Below, one piece after another: positions 24,668 through 32,789 of a DNA stretch of 64,000 bases. The position numbers were made by a program, and so were the translations under genes. Each line of letters opens with the position of its first letter. Position 1 is the stretch's first letter. Under the pieces are notes generated by a model. The model saw only the letters and a list, made by a program, of their open reading frames with translations. It did not search any database and had not been told where the DNA came from. The stretch spans positions 1 through 64,000 of the forward strand of contig JAHWKY010000017.1 in the NCBI GenBank assembly GCA_019347575.1, read 5' to 3'. This stretch comes from Actinomycetota bacterium. Lineage in GTDB: Bacteria > Actinomycetota > Nitriliruptoria > Nitriliruptorales > Nitriliruptoraceae.

Positions 24668-25263
24668 TGACGCGACGCACCAGACGCGGCAACCCCCGGA
24701 CCGTCAAGGTCGTGGTCACCGGGCCGTTCGGGGCGGGCAAGACGACCTTCATCCAGACCATCTCCGAGATCACGGTCCTGTCGACCGAGCGACAGGTCAG
24801 CGATCACACGCGCAAGATGAAGGAGCAGACCACCGTCGCGATGGACTTCGGCCGCATCACCGTGGCGGCGGACCTGTCCATCTACCTGTTCGGCACCCCC
24901 GGCCAGGAACGCTTCGACTTCATGTGGGAGATCCTCGCCGAGGGCATGCTCGGTTTCGTGCTGATGGTGGACGTGCAGCGGGATGAGTCGCTCGACGAGG
25001 CCAGGCGCATCCTCGAGTTCTTCACCGATATCGCCCAGGTGCCCTTCATCGTCGCTGCCAACAAGGTCGAGGGCGACGCCGAAGGGACCGTCGACGAGGT
25101 CCGACGACGCCTCGAGATCCCCGATGGCGTGGAGGTCGTCGCGGTTGACGCGCGTGAGCGCGACGATGTCAAGATGGCCCTCGTGACCCTTCTGCACGCG
25201 GTCCTGCGTCACCTCAGCGGTGAACCGAGCGAAGCCGCGGCTCCGCTGGCGCAGGAGGCCTGA
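24664..25263 (+). CDS. Ras-like small GTPase (MglA/CvnD-type)
   Basis: A 199-residue P-loop GTPase without a membrane segment. G1 is GPFGAGKT at residues 20-27, G3 is FGTPGQERF at 76-84, and G4 reads NKVE at 133-136, with Glu where Asp normally recognises guanine. The [18 protein letters not shown] stretch is typical of the bacterial GTPase group next to roadblock proteins. The start is GTG 24664 (GTGA overlap); ATG 24667 is equally possible. pilB follows after one base. In Myxococcus, MglA with its roadblock partner MglB sets the active pilus pole; an equivalent job here is inference from context. Confidence 0.88.
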   Translation: MMTRRTRRGNPRTVKVVVTGPFGAGKTTFIQTISEITVLSTERQVSDHTRKMKEQTTVAMDFGRITVAADLSIYLFGTPGQERFDFMWEILAEGMLGFVLMVDVQRDESLDEARRILEFFTDIAQVPFIVAANKVEGDAEGTVDEVRRRLEIPDGVEVVAVDARERDDVKMALVTLLHAVLRHLSGEPSEAAAPLAQEA

Positions 25264-25264
25264 G

Positions 25265-26932
25265 GTGCGCCAGCTCGGGCAGATCCTGATCGAGGAAGGG
25301 CTGATCAGCGACGAGCAGCTCCGCACCGCGCAGGAGATCCAGCAACAGCACGGTCGGTCGCTGGGGCGGGTGCTCATCGACCGCGGTCACGTCACTGAGC
25401 GCGACCTCGTACGCGCACTGGCGACCCAGATCGGCATGGACTTCGTCGACCTGTCCGACGAAGAGGTCGATGCCACAGCGGTGACCGCGATCAGCGAAAC
25501 CCTCGCTCGGCGCTACAACGCTCTGCCCATCGGCTACGAGAACGGCCGTCTGGTCGTCGCCATGAGCGATCCGGCGAACGTCTTCGCGCTCGACGACATC
25601 CGCGCGATCACTGGCCTCGACGTGAAGTCGGTCGTCGCCACCAAGGAGGACATCGCCGACGCCATCAAGCGCTACCACCGGATGTCGGACGAGATCGAGG
25701 AGATGGCCCAGGACATGGGCGAGGCCGCCGGTGAGCCTCACGAGCTCGCGGACATCAAGACGGTCACGGACGAGGCTCCGATCGTCAAGTTCGTCAACCT
25801 GCTGATCACCCAGGCGGTCAACGACGGGGCGTCGGACATCCATATCGAGCCGGCTGAACGCGATATGCGCGTCCGGTTCCGCATCGACGGCGTCCTGCAC
25901 GAGATCATGCACTCGCCCAAGAGCATCCAGTCGGGCGTCACCTCGCGCCTCAAGATCATGGCCGAGATCGACATCGCCGAGCGTCGCATCCCCCAGGACG
26001 GCCGCATCGGGCTGGTCGTCGGCGGCAAGCAGATCGACCTGCGTGTGTCGACGCTGCCGACGGTGTACGGCGAGAAGCTCGTGATGAGGATCCTGGACAA
26101 GACCTCGATCCTGCTCGAGCTGAAGGACCTGGGCTTCCTCGAGGAGAACTACGCCCGCTTCGAGAGCTCGTTCCGCAAGCCCTACGGCATGATCCTGGTC
26201 ACGGGTCCGACCGGTTCGGGGAAGTCGACCACGCTCTACGCCACCCTGAACGTCATCAACCGTCCCGAGGTCAACATCGTCACGACCGAGGATCCGGTCG
26301 AGTACCGCCTCGCCGGCGTCAACCAGGTCCAGGTCAACGTCAAGGCGGGCCTGACGTTCGCCTCGGCACTGCGCTCGATCCTGCGTCAGGACCCCGACAT
26401 CGTGCTCGTGGGTGAGATGCGTGACCGCGAGACCGCCCACATCGGCATCGAGGCAGCCCTGACGGGCCACCTGGTCCTGTCGACCCTGCACACCAACGAC
26501 GCGCCCTCAGCGGTGACGAGGCTCACCGAGATGGGCATCGAGCCCTTCCTGGTGGGGTCCGCGATCGACGCGGTCCTCGCCCAGCGTCTGGCGCGACGGC
26601 TGTGCAGCAAGTGCAAGGAGCCGTACCGACCCGAGATGGCGACACTCCAGGAAGCCGGTCTGGATGCCGATACCGTCGAACAGAGGCCCGAGGTGTTCCG
26701 CGCCGTCGGGTGCAAGGCGTGCGGGAACACCGGCTACAAGGGCCGACTGGCGCTGCACGAGGTGATGAGCGTCACGGAGGACATCGAGCGGCTGACCGTC
26801 GAGCGGGCGTCGTCGGAGGAGATCAAACGCGTGGCTATCAGTCAGGGTATGCGTACCCTGAGGGAGGACGGTCTCGCGAAGGTCCTGCTCGGGATGACGA
26901 CCATCGAAGAGGTCGCTCGCGTCGTCGTCTGA
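25265..26932 (+). CDS. pilB: Type IV pilus extension ATPase PilB
   Basis: Hexameric secretion-type ATPase that powers pilus assembly. It has 555 residues. The N-terminal MshEN-type domain carries two repeats (RQLGQILIEEGLISDEQL and RSLGRVLIDRGHVTERDL); related domains bind cyclic di-GMP in some homologues. The motor domain has Walker A GPTGSGKS at 314-321, Asp box TTEDPVEYRLAG, Walker B RQDPDIVLVGEMRD, and a four-cysteine zinc site from C447 (CSKC, later GCKACG) that separates PilB from PilT. GTG 25265 was chosen for the AGGAGG site that overlaps the GTPase stop region. Confidence 0.95.
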   Translation: MRQLGQILIEEGLISDEQLRTAQEIQQQHGRSLGRVLIDRGHVTERDLVRALATQIGMDFVDLSDEEVDATAVTAISETLARRYNALPIGYENGRLVVAMSDPANVFALDDIRAITGLDVKSVVATKEDIADAIKRYHRMSDEIEEMAQDMGEAAGEPHELADIKTVTDEAPIVKFVNLLITQAVNDGASDIHIEPAERDMRVRFRIDGVLHEIMHSPKSIQSGVTSRLKIMAEIDIAERRIPQDGRIGLVVGGKQIDLRVSTLPTVYGEKLVMRILDKTSILLELKDLGFLEENYARFESSFRKPYGMILVTGPTGSGKSTTLYATLNVINRPEVNIVTTEDPVEYRLAGVNQVQVNVKAGLTFASALRSILRQDPDIVLVGEMRDRETAHIGIEAALTGHLVLSTLHTNDAPSAVTRLTEMGIEPFLVGSAIDAVLAQRLARRLCSKCKEPYRPEMATLQEAGLDADTVEQRPEVFRAVGCKACGNTGYKGRLALHEVMSVTEDIERLTVERASSEEIKRVAISQGMRTLREDGLAKVLLGMTTIEEVARVVV

Positions 26933-26959
26933 CGGCGAGATGCAGTAGGGAGCGCGAAA

Positions 26960-28555
26960 ATGGCACAGGGACTCGGCGAGATCCTCGTCCAGCAGGGAGT
27001 GATCGACGAGGGACAGCTCGCGACCGCCACCGAGCACCAGCAGAGCAGCGGCGGGACGCTGGCGAAGTCCTTGATCGAGCTCGGGCTGGCCACCGAGATC
27101 GACCTCGTTCGGGCGTTGGCAGCCCGCCTGGGGATGCCCTACGCCGAGGTGTCGGGCGGGGCGGTGGACCCCACAGCGGCCCAGATGGTGTCCCGTGCGC
27201 TGGCGGAGGAGCTCGAGGCGCTCCCCGTCAGGTTCGGCGACGGGGACGAGCTCGTCGTCGCCGTGGCTGACCCCAAGAACACCCGTGCCAAGGAGAAGAT
27301 CGAGGCCGAGACGGGCCTGGCGGTGGTCCTGGCCCTGTCCGCGCGGCGCCAGCTCCACGACGCCATCGCGCACCTCACCATGGACGACGCCGGGCCCCTG
27401 CAGGTCGCCGAGGCGCCCTCACGGGCAGCGACGGAGCCGATGGCGCAGCCCGGCGGCCGGATCACCATGGCCGAGGAGCGCCCGACGATCGACCTCGACG
27501 AGCTGCTCGTCGCCCTGGTCGAGCGGGGCGGATCCGACCTGCACCTCACCAGCGGCATCCCGCCGACGATCCGGGTCCACGGCGACCTGACGCCGCTGGA
27601 CGAGTACCCGATGGTCACGCCGGACGAGCTGCGCAAGATGCTGTACTCGATCATGACCCAGAAGCAGCGCGAGAAGTTCGAGAACGAGCTCGAGCTGGAC
27701 ATGTCCTACGCGGTGCCGGGCATGGCCCGCTACCGCGTCAACGTGTTCATGCAGCGCGACTCGGTCGGATCGGTGATGCGTGTCATCCCGTTCGAGATCA
27801 AGCCGCTCGACGACCTCGGTGTCCCCAGCCAGGTCTCCAACTTCGCCTACATGCCGCGCGGGTTCGTGCTGGTCACGGGTCCGACCGGCTCCGGCAAGTC
27901 GACCACGCTCGCCTCGATGATCGACCTGATCAACACCAACCGCCCGGTGCACATCATGACGGTCGAGGACCCGATCGAGTTCCTCCACCGCCACAAGCGC
28001 TCGGTGGTCAACCAGCGCGAGGTCGGCACCGACACCTACAGCTTCGCCGCGGCGCTCAAGCACGTCCTGCGCCAGGACCCGGACGTGATCCTGGTCGGCG
28101 AGATGCGTGACCTCGAGACCATCCAGATCGCGCTGACCGCGGCCGAGACCGGCCACCTCGTCTTCGGGACGCTGCACACCCAGGATGCCCCGCAGACGAT
28201 CGACCGCGTCATCGACGTGTTCCCTCCCCACCAGCAGGAGCAGATCCGCGTGCAGCTCGCCGGGGCGCTCCAGGGCGTCGTGTGTCAGCAGCTGCTGAAG
28301 ACCTCGGACGGGGCGGGGCGTACGGTCGCCTGCGAGGTCATGGTCGCCACACCCGGTGTCCGCAACCTGATCCGCGAGGGCAAGACCCACCAGATCTACT
28401 CCGCCATCCAGGCGGGGGCGAAGCACGGCATGGTCGCGATGGACCAGTCGCTGGCCACGCTCGTCAAGCGTGGCACGGTGACCTACGACGAGGCCGCCGA
28501 GAACTGTAGCAACATGAACGAGTTCAACCGCCTCGTCGGGCGCGGGACGAGCTAA
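26960..28555 (+). CDS. pilT: PilT retraction ATPase with N-terminal PilB-type (MshEN) domain
   Basis: The C-terminal 350 residues are a PilT: Walker A GPTGSGKS at 307-314, TVEDPIEFLH, RQDPDVILVGEMRD, and GVRNLIREGK at about 466, equivalent to the AIRNLIRE retraction motif. The PilB zinc cysteines are absent. Residues 1-150 are an MshEN-type domain (GLGEILVQQGVIDEGQL, TLAKSLIELGLATEIDL), joined by a Pro/Ala linker. Ordinary PilT has about 350-370 residues and no such domain, so at 531 residues this is a fused architecture. ATG 26960 fits the domain start. pilC follows after 12 bp. Retraction activity is inferred from the motifs. Confidence 0.93.
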   Translation: MAQGLGEILVQQGVIDEGQLATATEHQQSSGGTLAKSLIELGLATEIDLVRALAARLGMPYAEVSGGAVDPTAAQMVSRALAEELEALPVRFGDGDELVVAVADPKNTRAKEKIEAETGLAVVLALSARRQLHDAIAHLTMDDAGPLQVAEAPSRAATEPMAQPGGRITMAEERPTIDLDELLVALVERGGSDLHLTSGIPPTIRVHGDLTPLDEYPMVTPDELRKMLYSIMTQKQREKFENELELDMSYAVPGMARYRVNVFMQRDSVGSVMRVIPFEIKPLDDLGVPSQVSNFAYMPRGFVLVTGPTGSGKSTTLASMIDLINTNRPVHIMTVEDPIEFLHRHKRSVVNQREVGTDTYSFAAALKHVLRQDPDVILVGEMRDLETIQIALTAAETGHLVFGTLHTQDAPQTIDRVIDVFPPHQQEQIRVQLAGALQGVVCQQLLKTSDGAGRTVACEVMVATPGVRNLIREGKTHQIYSAIQAGAKHGMVAMDQSLATLVKRGTVTYDEAAENCSNMNEFNRLVGRGTS

Positions 28556-28567
28556 GGGAGACCAACC

Positions 28568-29791
28568 ATGGCCAGCAAGTTCAGCTACCAGGTCCGCGAC
28601 CGTGCCGGCAAGCTCATCTCGGGTGAGCTCGAGGCCGACTCGCAGGGAGCGGTGGCCCAGAAACTGCGCAGCATGGGCTACTCGCCCGTGCGCATCGACC
28701 AGGTCAGGGAGTCGAGCCTCCAGAAGGAGCTGACGATCCCCGGCTTCGCCCCCAAGGTGAAGCTCAAGGACCTGGCCATCTTCAGCCGCCAGTTCGCCAC
28801 GATGATCAACTCCGGCCTGTCGCTGCTGCGCGCCTTGACGATCCTCGCCGAGCAGACCGAGAACAAGGAGCTCGCGCGCATCGTCGACGAGGTCCGCAAC
28901 CAGGTCGAGGGCGGCCAGTCGCTGTCAGTGGCGATGGCCGAGCACGACGCCTTCCCCAAGCTCTACATCGCCATGGTGCGCGCCGGCGAGACCGCCGGGA
29001 TGCTCGACCAGGTGCTGCTGCGCATCGCCGACACGCTCGAGAAGGACGTCGCACTGCGCGGGAAGATCAAGGCCGCCCTGACCTACCCCGTGATCGTGTT
29101 CATCCTGGCGATCCTGCTGACCGCGGTCATGCTGATCTTCATCGTGCCGGTGTTCGTGGGGATGTTCGAGGACCTCGGCGGTGAGCTGCCGCTGCCGACC
29201 AAGGTCCTGATGGCGGCGTCCGACTTCGTCAGCTCACCGATCGGGCTGGTGACCCTGTTCGTGTTGCCCATCGCGGCGTGGCAGGCGTACAAGCGCATCC
29301 GCGCCACCGAGCGAGGCAGGTACCAACTCGATCGCATCAAGCTGAGTGCGCCCGTCTTCGGACCGCTGTTCCACAAGATCGCGCTGTCGAGGTTCAGCCG
29401 CAACCTCGGGACGCTCCTCAAGGCCGGCGTCCCCATCCTCCAGGCGCTCGAGATCACGGCGGACACGGTCAACAACGGTCCCATCTCCGACGCCGTCAGG
29501 GACGTCCAGGAGTCGGTGCGTGAGGGTGAGTCCATCGCGACCCCCCTCGCCGACCACGAGGTCTTCCCGCCCATGGTCGTGCAGATGATCGCGGTGGGGG
29601 AGGAGACCGGCGCGGTCGACACGATGCTCGAGAAGATCGCCGAGTTCTACGACCAGGAGGTCGAGTCGACCACCGAGTCGCTGACGGCCCTGATGGAGCC
29701 GCTCATGATCGCCGTGCTGGGTGGGATCGTCGGCGCGATGGTCATCGCCCTCTACATGCCGATCTTCAAGGTCATCGACCTGGTCGAGTAG
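28568..29791 (+). CDS. pilC: Type IV pilus platform protein PilC
   Basis: Inner-membrane GspF-family protein of 407 residues on which the motors act. It has two GspF repeats: FSRQFATMINSGLSLLRAL with MVRAGETAGMLDQVL, and FSRNLGTLLKAGVPILQALEI with MIAVGEETGAVDTMLEKIAEFYD. Three membrane segments are visible, at about 178-200, 215-237 and 380-402. The ATG start has AAGGGAG 6 bp upstream. It is the last gene of the first pilus transcription unit before the pilA leader. Confidence 0.95.
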   Translation: MASKFSYQVRDRAGKLISGELEADSQGAVAQKLRSMGYSPVRIDQVRESSLQKELTIPGFAPKVKLKDLAIFSRQFATMINSGLSLLRALTILAEQTENKELARIVDEVRNQVEGGQSLSVAMAEHDAFPKLYIAMVRAGETAGMLDQVLLRIADTLEKDVALRGKIKAALTYPVIVFILAILLTAVMLIFIVPVFVGMFEDLGGELPLPTKVLMAASDFVSSPIGLVTLFVLPIAAWQAYKRIRATERGRYQLDRIKLSAPVFGPLFHKIALSRFSRNLGTLLKAGVPILQALEITADTVNNGPISDAVRDVQESVREGESIATPLADHEVFPPMVVQMIAVGEETGAVDTMLEKIAEFYDQEVESTTESLTALMEPLMIAVLGGIVGAMVIALYMPIFKVIDLVE

Positions 29792-30027
29792 GCCTCTCAG
29801 CCCACCAGCTGGGCTAGTGGGCGGCGGTTCTTCACGCTGCGTGTTCACATCTGCCACAGGAGCGGCTCTACGCCCCGCATCGGTCACGCTGCGTCCACGA
29901 GATTCCTCCGACGGATCTCTAAAGGTGGAGGCCCTCGGCGACGATGGATTGAGGGACAGGCCGCCGGGTACGTGCCCGGAAGAAGTGGCCGGTCACATAC
30001 ATATCCATACGTACCGAAGGGACCAAC
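29792..30027 (+). promoter_or_regulatory. pilA upstream/leader region with repeats and structured segment
   Basis: 236 bp without a gene. Just after pilC two mutually exclusive hairpins overlap: AGCCCA/TGGGCT (29799-29815) and GCCCAC/GTGGGC (29800-29822). An 11-bp direct repeat, TCACGCTGCGT, occurs at 29832-29842 and 29884-29894. Further down, CCCTC/GAGGG and CCGGG/CCCGG stems could fold in RNA (about 29930-29985). An AT-rich stretch (CATACATATCCATAC, 29996-30010) precedes the pilA ribosome site (GAAGGG) and is a candidate -10 region. No known riboswitch core was recognised. These suggest separate control of the major pilin. Confidence 0.5.
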
Positions 30028-30435
30028 ATGCTCCGCAAGCTCCGCGAGAGCCTCGACAAGCGCGAAGAGGGCTTCACGCTGATCGAGCTCCTGGTCGTGG
30101 TCATCATCATCGGCATCCTGGCCGCGATCGCCATCCCCGTGTTCCTCAACCAGCGCGAGAAGGCGTGGGACTCGGCCGCCAAGTCCGACCTACGCAACGC
30201 CGCCGTCATCCAGGAAGGCATCTTCACGGAGACCGGCGCCTACGCAGTGGACCAGGCAGGCCTCGAGTTCCAGGGCTTCAACGTCTCCGACAACATCGTC
30301 TTCTCCGTCGTGTCCGCGGGTACCAGCCCGACGGGCTACTGCATGAGCGCGTCGCACACTTCATCCGCGACGGTCTGGACGTACGACAGCGCCGACGGTA
30401 AGCCGAAGAACACCGCCTGCGTCAACACCTACTGA
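30028..30435 (+). CDS. pilA: Major type IV pilin PilA
   Basis: Prepilin of 135 residues. A 15-residue positively charged leader ends in Gly15; cleavage before Phe16 leaves FTLIELLVVVIIIGILAAIA with the conserved Glu5. The N-terminal helix continues to VFLNQREKAWDSAAKSDLRNA. The small globular head has two cysteines (in GYCMSAS and NTACVNTY) that could form the C-terminal disulfide loop. It is the shortest of the four prepilins, has its own leader and is followed by a strong terminator-like hairpin, all fitting a highly expressed major subunit. PilD for its processing is encoded next. Confidence 0.95.
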   Translation: MLRKLRESLDKREEGFTLIELLVVVIIIGILAAIAIPVFLNQREKAWDSAAKSDLRNAAVIQEGIFTETGAYAVDQAGLEFQGFNVSDNIVFSVVSAGTSPTGYCMSASHTSSATVWTYDSADGKPKNTACVNTY

Positions 30436-30450
30436 TCCGTCTCTCTACCA

Positions 30451-30484
30451 AGTGTGCCGGGTGACCAAGGTCACCCGGCACACT
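30451..30484 (+). terminator. Perfect 16-bp hairpin after pilA
   Basis: AGTGTGCCGGGTGACC at 30451-30466 is exactly complementary to 30469-30484, with only AA between the arms. The hairpin starts 15 bp after the pilA stop. There is no long T-tract (GCTGTTCGTAAC follows), as is common in GC-rich actinobacteria. It probably ends or attenuates pilA transcription ahead of pilD and may stabilise pilA mRNA. Confidence 0.75.
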
Positions 30485-30520
30485 GCTGTTCGTAACAACG
30501 TCTGAGGCAGGGGTTTAGGG

Positions 30521-31327
30521 ATGTCCAACGTTCTGGCCACGGCGCTAGCGGCCGTGATCGGCCTGCTGCTCGGCTCGTTCGCGAACGTCGCCATCCACCG
30601 CTGGCCGCGGGGCGGCTCGGTCGTCACGCCCCGCGAGTCGTACTGTCCGCACTGCCAGCAGCCGATCCGTGCGCGAGACAACATCCCCGTCGTCTCCTGG
30701 CTGCTGCTGCGGCGCCGATGCCGTCACTGCGGTGAGCCCATAGCCGCCCGGTACCCGGCAGTGGAGGGGACCACCGCGCTGCTGTTCACAGCCACGGCGG
30801 CCGTGCACGGCGCCACGTGGCTCCTCCCGGCGCTGCTCGTGTTCGTGTGGGCGTTGGTGGTCGCGACCGCCATCGATCTCGAGCACCGCATCATCCCCAA
30901 CAAGCTCACCTACCGGCTGCCCCTGGCCCTGCTGCCGCTGCTCGTCCTGGCCGCTGCACTCGATGACGCCTGGACCGATCTCCTCCGTGCCCTGGTCGCC
31001 GGGCTGGCGTTGCCGACCGCGATGCTGATGATGTCGGAGCTGTTCCGCCTGCTACGTGGGCAGTCCGGCTTCGGGATGGGGGACGTCAAACTCGCAGCGT
31101 CCATCGGTCTGGTCGTTGGCTACCTCGGGGGATGGGAACTCGTGGTGTTCTTCTACGGCACCATGGCCGCCGGGGTGGTCATCGTCGGTGCCCTCATCGC
31201 GGCGGGGCGGGTCAAACTGGCGTCGCGCATCCCCTTCGGCCCCTACCTCGCGCTGGGGTCACTGGTCGCTGTCCTGGCGGGGGAACCCGCCGCGGGGGTG
31301 CTCGAGCGATGGCTCGGGGTCCCGTAG
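30521..31327 (+). CDS. pilD: Prepilin peptidase PilD
   Basis: Membrane aspartic protease of 268 residues that cleaves prepilin leaders and usually N-methylates the new N-terminus. The cytoplasmic zinc site is complete: C42/C45 (CPHC) and C67/C70 (CRHC). The catalytic aspartates are D119 in AIDLEHRIIPNKLT and D188 in GFGMGDVKLAA. About seven hydrophobic segments are visible. The gene lies 85 bp after pilA, behind the hairpin, and closes the first pilus segment. Confidence 0.95.
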   Translation: MSNVLATALAAVIGLLLGSFANVAIHRWPRGGSVVTPRESYCPHCQQPIRARDNIPVVSWLLLRRRCRHCGEPIAARYPAVEGTTALLFTATAAVHGATWLLPALLVFVWALVVATAIDLEHRIIPNKLTYRLPLALLPLLVLAAALDDAWTDLLRALVAGLALPTAMLMMSELFRLLRGQSGFGMGDVKLAASIGLVVGYLGGWELVVFFYGTMAAGVVIVGALIAAGRVKLASRIPFGPYLALGSLVAVLAGEPAAGVLERWLGVP

Positions 31328-31411
31328 TTGTCCACCACCAGACGTCTCCGAGGTGTGACGGTGCGTGGGACTCAAGTCGACCCGTGTTGTTGCCGACGTA
31401 CGTTGTTGTTG

Positions 31412-31453
31412 CGTGCGTGAAGCTTGACGCACGGTGTGGCAGGTGTTACTAAT
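31412..31453 (+). promoter_or_regulatory. Promoter with operator-like palindrome ahead of the HTH-pilMNO unit
   Basis: TTGACG (31424-31429) and TACTAA (31447-31452) are separated by 17 bp, a good vegetative promoter. Across the -35 box lies a 22-bp palindrome (31412-31433) in which CGTGCGT faces ACGCACG around AAGCTT; 20 of 22 positions are symmetric. A repressor bound there would block RNA polymerase. The first gene downstream encodes a small HTH protein, making autoregulation an obvious possibility. The rest of the 212-bp gap shows GTTGTTGC repeats and no gene. Confidence 0.65.
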
Positions 31454-31539
31454 GTGGTGCCGGGCGTCGGGAACGGCGCCGTCCGGATGGGTCGGCGCCC
31501 CCAACGGGGCGGATCGGCCCGCAGGCGGAGAGGGCAGAC

Positions 31540-31749
31540 GTGGGCGCGGAGCGGCCGGGCGCGGACCGGCTCCTGACGGTCGCCGAGGTGGCCGCCCTCC
31601 TGCGCGTGTCCAACATGACCGTCTACCGGCTGATCAAGGGCGGCACGCTCGCGGCCATCCGGGTGGGCAAGAACTACCGCATCCGCCAGAGCGACCTCGA
31701 CGCGTACCTCGCGGCCGGGTCGGTCCACGCCGAAGAGGATGAGGGCTGA
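31540..31749 (+). CDS. Small excisionase/BldC-like helix-turn-helix protein
   Basis: A 69-residue DNA-binding protein starting at GTG 31540. LLTVAEVAALLRVSNMTVYR is the winged HTH start and IRVGKNYRIRQSDLDAYL the wing and helix of MerR/excisionase-like folds. It resembles actinobacterial proteins such as Rv0500A and BldC. These act as transcription factors, not as phage excisionases, and no integrase is nearby. Its stop overlaps the pilM start by one base (TGATG), so it is co-transcribed with pilMNO. Likely a regulator of pilus genes or of its own promoter; inference from position. Confidence 0.82.
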   Translation: MGAERPGADRLLTVAEVAALLRVSNMTVYRLIKGGTLAAIRVGKNYRIRQSDLDAYLAAGSVHAEEDEG

Positions 31750-32789
31750 TGGCGAAGAGCGCGGTCGGTCTCGATATCGGCAGCAGCGGCGTGCAGGTGA
31801 GCCAGGTCACCGTCACCCGCGGTCAGCCGACCCTCGTCAACTTCGGCGGTGTGGCCCTCCCCGAGGGTGCCGTCCGTGAGGGCGAGATCATCGACGTCTC
31901 CGCGGTCAGCGCCGCCGTCAAGCAGCTCATGAGCGACGCCCGCATCAAGGAGAAGAACGCCTGGCTGGGTGTCGCCAACCAGCGCGTCGTCGTGCGCCAG
32001 ATCGACCTGCCCTACATGGAGGAGCAGGAGCTGCGCGACTCCCTGCGCTTCCAGGTGCAGGAGTACATCCCGATCCCCGTCGAGGACGCCGAACTCGACT
32101 ACCACCGTCTGGATGAGTACACCGAGGGTGACCAGCGCATGCAGCGCCTGCTCCTCGTTGCCGCCCACCGCGACATGGTGCAGTCCCACATCGCGGCCGC
32201 TTCGGACGCCGGGTTGCGTCCCGCCGGTGTCGATCTCAACTCGTTCGCGATCCTCCGAGCGCTGGCCAACGAGCGTTCGGTGTCACAGGGCAGCGAGGTC
32301 CTCATCGATATCGGTGCTGGCGTGACCAACATCGTCGTGCACGAGAACGGCACCCCCCGCTTCGTACGGATCCTGGTGCTCGGAGGGTCGGACATCACCG
32401 AGGCGCTGGCGTCGGGACTCGGCATCGCCCACGCCGACGCGGAAGCGCTGAAGATCCAGACGGGGCTCAGCGGTGCCGGGGACGAGGGTGCCCGTCGCAT
32501 CATCGACGACCGCGCCAACCAGTTCGTCGACGAGGCGCGCGGCTCGCTCGACTACTACCAGGCCCAGACCGGCAGTGCCCGTATCGGACGCGTCGTGCTC
32601 TCGGGCGGCGGCTCGAAGCTTGCCGGACTACCCGAGCGTCTGGCGAACGCGGTGCGGCTGCCGGTCGAGGTCGGTCGGCCGCTAGACCACCTCCCCGTGA
32701 AGGGGACCTCCTACAGCCGCGATGATCTCGCCGACGTCGAACCCATCCTGGCGACCTCCATCGGCCTGGCGCTGGGAGGTGTCGAATGA
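31749..32789 (+). CDS. pilM: Pilus assembly protein PilM (actin-like ATPase)
   Basis: Cytoplasmic actin-fold protein of 346 residues that binds the N-terminal tail of PilN. VGLDIGSSGVQVSQV is the phosphate-1 loop; EVLIDIGAGVTNIVVHENG is phosphate-2; VVLSGGGSKLAGLPERL is the adenosine motif. LRFQVQEYIPIPVEDAELDY is a PilM-specific segment. It is translationally linked to the HTH gene upstream and to pilN downstream (ATGA overlap). Confidence 0.94.
   Translation: MAKSAVGLDIGSSGVQVSQVTVTRGQPTLVNFGGVALPEGAVREGEIIDVSAVSAAVKQLMSDARIKEKNAWLGVANQRVVVRQIDLPYMEEQELRDSLRFQVQEYIPIPVEDAELDYHRLDEYTEGDQRMQRLLLVAAHRDMVQSHIAAASDAGLRPAGVDLNSFAILRALANERSVSQGSEVLIDIGAGVTNIVVHENGTPRFVRILVLGGSDITEALASGLGIAHADAEALKIQTGLSGAGDEGARRIIDDRANQFVDEARGSLDYYQAQTGSARIGRVVLSGGGSKLAGLPERLANAVRLPVEVGRPLDHLPVKGTSYSRDDLADVEPILATSIGLALGGVE

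Noticed and set aside
29900-29990. Cyclic di-GMP (GEMM) riboswitch ahead of pilA
   Set aside because: Stems are possible but the conserved GEMM-I core sequences were not found; only a GGGAC fragment resembles it.
31540-31749. Phage excisionase, implying a mobile element
   Set aside because: No integrase, attachment repeat or phage gene is nearby; the protein is closer to actinobacterial Rv0500A/BldC-type regulators and is embedded in the pilM operon.
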